The notes under the pieces were generated by a model. It worked only from the letters and a program-made list of their open reading frames with translations. It had not been told where the DNA came from and ran no database searches. A stretch of 7,760 nucleotides of DNA. Source: Thermoprotei archaeon (GTDB lineage: Archaea > Thermoproteota > Thermoprotei_A > Sulfolobales > Desulfurococcaceae). The position numbers were made by a program, and so were the translations under genes. Below are positions 7,201 to 7,760 of this stretch, piece after piece; the first letter of the stretch is position 1; every line of letters begins with the position of its first letter. Where the stretch lies: contig QMWW01000046.1 of NCBI GenBank assembly GCA_003661825.1, positions 1 to 7,760 on the forward strand. The letters are read 5' to 3'.

Positions 7201-7354
7201 TTCCTAACTCTATCTTAGAAAACTCGGGAACTATATCACTAAATTTCAGTTTGCTGAGTTCGGGCTTGGAACTAGGCTCCACCCAATGCCTATAGTCATA
7301 GCCAAGTTTATCAAATATTTCACTGCTCTTAATCCTCAAGCAATCACCAAGCAC
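4232..7354 (-). CDS. large SF2 DEAD/DEAH-type helicase, YprA/MrfA/Hrq1-like core with unassigned C-terminal half
   Basis: Predicted ATP-dependent nucleic-acid translocase. RecA1 (about 52-260): YKHQ at 56-59, Walker A SGTGSGKTE at 76-84 (K82), Ia LYPTLALANDQ at 105-115, DEID box at 196-199, motif III TATLSNP at 230-236. A charged, probably helical insert spans about 265-340. RecA2 (about 345-475): motif IV VFTHS at 351-355, motif V SQGIDIG at 410-416, motif VI QREGRKGRR at 435-443. GSGKTEA, TATLSNP, SxGIDIG and QRxGRxGR together point to the COG1205-like group. Residues 480-1040 show no motif I know apart from FSLHEPEAAGIIESIDW (766-782), reminiscent of the DUF1998-type tail. Unlike MrfA/COG1205 proteins there is no four-cysteine cluster: only C570, C655 and C674 occur there. 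The start at 7354 is GTG; TTG at 7339, preceded by GGTGAT, is a good alternative (1035 residues). No nuclease or methylase neighbours are visible, so a repair or a defence role are both open. Confidence 0.85.
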   Translation of the reverse strand: MLGDCLRIKSSEIFDKLGYDYRHWVEPSSKPELSKLKFSDIVPEFSKIELGSFNLYKHQFAGYNALVEGNNLILISGTGSGKTEAWILYAISKIKESRGFKVLALYPTLALANDQIKRISRYLSLIGKEVLQIDSVKKAEYIATRGRSWLKQVINTVNIVISNPAFILHDIKKLLINPRKSLLHRFYKGLNLLIVDEIDFYGPRSIALLLALIKIICDISDEAPQIVVLTATLSNPDDLGRYLEKVTGRKTTIVRGKPFNIENHVYIVLGKNIKALWNKLREKRRAILEKARNRSLYEELSKALESYEYFSRDTYKWLLVLQSIGVETPSLSIDPSEVLSAYLHDKYVTIVFTHSISLAEEVVRSVKTKIGREAPIASHHHLVPKKEREKIEEHARKGLLKVIVSPRTLSQGIDIGTVARIVHLGLPSSVREFVQREGRKGRREEVGFSETVIIPFSRWDKELLAKGIDALSKWLGMGIEKTLINPENMYIHLFIGLAKIRSPWYKGELSTKEREALEAVGVISSKGVNEDLAKWIYERMNFYEFAPPYGIKRYLVKGEKKIPLEPIGHCDLVEKFQPGNIDYSEEAIVTRIDTGHSTRHVRAVYEEPISEVNFYRDDAFSIALEEYQYIKMQWGEKPNILRDILSGRLTSEELCVVYVPRKGFGRYRKIPDRCIWKLRSEKPRVKVLGDHIHVYYDRRQIYVPKPTGGEYRDYTYGYLYSVEPGENSELMRLALASLMIILRRVYGVAFETIMYDVIKLGEYKYFSLHEPEAAGIIESIDWLDVRKKVQKYRFDELDPILLAEIDELAYSILISYELNWELVRSQIIRLIDYILALDKIRIMVGKRELTLPKPSPALRLLSLSPMAEVIDEDSEAPKILVALAVFNGEETESATALYPPIPYIRPPQDLLEIEKKVMDWILYDDYKLIVANREAVLRQLKLANLKQLVLLIEKFEDKVLDLSVLAEKQGIKPFSYDALATAIGEEDEVIPQKIQEIVSRIGGFSLSKNSSKLIRRYLELQAKKTYLAYLIIETLSKKRL
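7343..7348 (-). promoter_or_regulatory. Shine-Dalgarno-like GGTGAT pointing to a TTG start for the helicase
   Basis: GGTGAT on the minus strand matches the archaeal anti-Shine-Dalgarno perfectly and sits 3 bases before TTG at 7339 (5 bases from the GGTG core). The longer GTG start at 7354 lacks a comparable site, having only GAG six bases upstream. The match favours translation from 7339, but leaderless initiation at 7354 cannot be excluded. Confidence 0.45.
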
Positions 7355-7372
7355 AGAATACTCTATTCCAGT

Positions 7373-7396
7373 TCTTATACTATATTCTTTAAAAAC
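7373..7396 (-). promoter_or_regulatory. TATA-like elements upstream of the helicase
   Basis: The minus strand has GTTTTTAAAG (centre about 7392), predicting initiation near 7366, and AGTATAAG (centre about 7377), predicting initiation near 7351. The first gives a short leader containing GGTGAT and fits the TTG start at 7339; the second fits a leaderless GTG start at 7354. Either would exclude the stop-free frame that continues further upstream. Confidence 0.4.
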
Positions 7397-7444
7397 ACCA
7401 TCTCCTAGGCAGATCCATCCTAATAACCGTGCATACTGGTGGAA

Positions 7445-7504
7445 TCAGTCAAGGCCGAACAGCTCATCCCCATAGACTGAGTCGTTCTCGCCCGGGTTCA
7501 TCAC
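7445..7504 (-). ncRNA. candidate C/D box guide RNA
   Basis: A 60-base GC-rich island in AT-rich intergenic DNA. Box C GTGATGA (perfect RUGAUGA, 7498-7504) and box D CTGA (7445-7448) bracket a C'-like GGATGA (7464-7469) and a degenerate D' CTCA (7478-7481). Overall size fits an archaeal 2'-O-methylation guide RNA bound by L7Ae, Nop5 and fibrillarin. Weak points: the intervals between boxes are 15-16 bases rather than about 12, D' is off-consensus, and the terminal stem is poor. It lies 43 bases downstream of tRNA-Gly on the same strand, so it could share that transcript or use TTAA-rich elements at about 7523-7543. The alternative is a short ORF, GTG ATG to TGA, whose start and stop fall exactly on boxes C and D. 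I could not match a guide to an rRNA from memory. Confidence 0.45.
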
Positions 7505-7547
7505 TACGCCTTTTAGCGCATAATCTTAAAAGTCGATTAAGAGTTAG

Positions 7548-7623
7548 TGCGGCGGCCGGGATTTGAACCCGGGATCTCCGGCTTGGAGGGCCGGCGTCCT
7601 AGTCCAGGCTAGACGACCGCCGC
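7548..7623 (-). tRNA. tRNA-Gly (anticodon TCC), no intron, C33
   Basis: The minus strand gives a complete 76-base cloverleaf: acceptor GCGGCGG (7617-7623) with CCGCCGC (7549-7555), discriminator A at 7548, D-stem GTCT/GGAC, anticodon stem CCGGC/GCCGG, variable region AGATC, and T-arm CCGGG-TTCAAAT-CCCGG. The seven-base loop CCTCCAA (7583-7589) places anticodon TCC at 7585-7587, decoding GGA. C35 and C36, the main glycine identity bases, are present. Position 33 is C (7588) rather than the nearly universal U. CCA is not encoded. A TATA box about 38 bases upstream supports its own transcription. Confidence 0.95.
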
Positions 7624-7656
7624 ATCACTACTCCTTACATATTCTTGGTAATCATG

Positions 7657-7670
7657 ATTTATAGGTTTTC
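7657..7670 (-). promoter_or_regulatory. BRE/TATA promoter of tRNA-Gly
   Basis: The minus strand reads GAAAACCTATAAAT: a BRE-like GAAAA followed by a TATA box centred near 7661. Initiation is predicted around 7635, about 12 bases before the tRNA. It is divergent from the promoter of the plus-strand C/D RNA. Confidence 0.65.
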
Positions 7671-7679
7671 TATATTAAC
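7668..7679 (+). promoter_or_regulatory. TATA box of the plus-strand C/D box RNA
   Basis: TTCTATATTAAC is centred near 7674. Initiation about 26 bases later, near 7700, leaves roughly 8 bases before box C at 7708, the short leader usual for independently transcribed archaeal C/D RNAs. It practically overlaps the divergent tRNA-Gly promoter. Confidence 0.5.
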
Positions 7680-7707
7680 CCTTAACCGTTATGTGTAATC
7701 AACGAGT

Positions 7708-7760
7708 ATGATGAAAAGAGGGTCTCTTGAGCATTAAGCCATGATGAGAGCCGGAAAAAC
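7708..7760 (+). ncRNA. C/D box guide RNA, cut by the right window edge
   Basis: Box C ATGATGA (7708-7714), a 12-base guide AAAGAGGGTCTC (7715-7726), D' TTGA (7727-7730), a 10-base spacer, C' ATGATGA (7741-7747), then a second 12-base guide GAGCCGGAAAAA (7748-7759). Base 7760 is C, exactly where box D (CTGA) should begin. Two perfect RUGAUGA boxes and two 12-base intervals are the standard archaeal layout for a box C/D ribonucleoprotein directing 2'-O-methylation. By the fifth-base rule the D' guide would modify the C in GAGACCCUCUUU (fifth base) and the D guide the fifth U in UUUUUCCGGCUC. I cannot place these targets in an rRNA or tRNA from memory. Confidence 0.8.

Noticed and set aside
4232..7354. 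Defence island (DISARM-like or similar) centred on the helicase
   Set aside because: The neighbours are an alcohol dehydrogenase, tRNAs and guide RNAs. No nuclease, methylase or other partner is in the window.
7445..7501. UGA as a selenocysteine codon joining the upstream frame to the helicase
   Set aside because: I know of no selenocysteine system in crenarchaea, no SECIS-like hairpin was recognised, and the TGA coincides with a box D. A nonsense change or chance is more likely.
7548..7623. Reading the second tRNA as tRNA-Trp (T33 followed by CCA)
   Set aside because: Shifting the loop by one base destroys the perfect CCGGC/GCCGG anticodon stem, whereas glycine identity bases fit TCC.
1..7760. 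CRISPR array, insertion sequence or integrated element at the tRNA genes
   Set aside because: No regularly spaced repeats, transposase, integrase or duplicated tRNA 3' end was found. The T-arm similarity of the two tRNAs is ordinary conservation.

Overview
The window looks like chromosomal DNA of an anaerobic, hyperthermophilic crenarchaeon (Desulfurococcales or a relative). The supporting signs are an AT-rich background with GC-rich tRNA genes, tRNA genes that do not encode CCA, a non-canonical tRNA intron in a relaxed bulge-helix-bulge, TATA boxes about 25 bases before starts, C/D box guide RNA signals, and proteins of archaeal type. Genus cannot be fixed by eye.

Layout, left to right. (1) 11-2548, plus strand: an anaerobic class III ribonucleotide reductase (NrdD), possibly cut at its 5' end by the window edge, then a dCTP deaminase (Dcd). 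Together they cover deoxynucleotide supply and the route from dCTP towards dUMP/dTMP. (2) 2549-2657, minus strand: tRNA-Glu(CTC) with a 34-base intron in the variable region. Its 3' end touches the dcd stop codon, so the two genes converge with no gap. (3) 2742-3185, minus strand: an orphan four-helix membrane protein. (4) 3210-4214, plus strand: a zinc-dependent medium-chain alcohol dehydrogenase, divergent from the membrane gene across only 24 bases. (5) 4232-7354, minus strand: a ~1040-residue SF2 helicase related to the YprA/MrfA/Hrq1 group, convergent with the dehydrogenase across 17 bases and carrying a ~560-residue C-terminal half I do not recognise. (6) 7445-7760: a small-RNA cluster with a candidate C/D box RNA (minus), tRNA-Gly(TCC) (minus, with C at position 33), and a convincing C/D box RNA (plus) that runs off the right edge exactly at the predicted first base of its box D.

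The genes are very tightly packed. Terminator-like T-runs and TATA boxes repeatedly fall inside the neighbouring coding sequence, and no gene-free stretch exceeds 300 bases. I see no mobile element, CRISPR array or defence-island partner genes. The most interesting items are the small-RNA cluster, the intron-bearing tRNA abutting dcd, the stop-interrupted open frame upstream of the helicase, and the helicase's unassigned C-terminal half.
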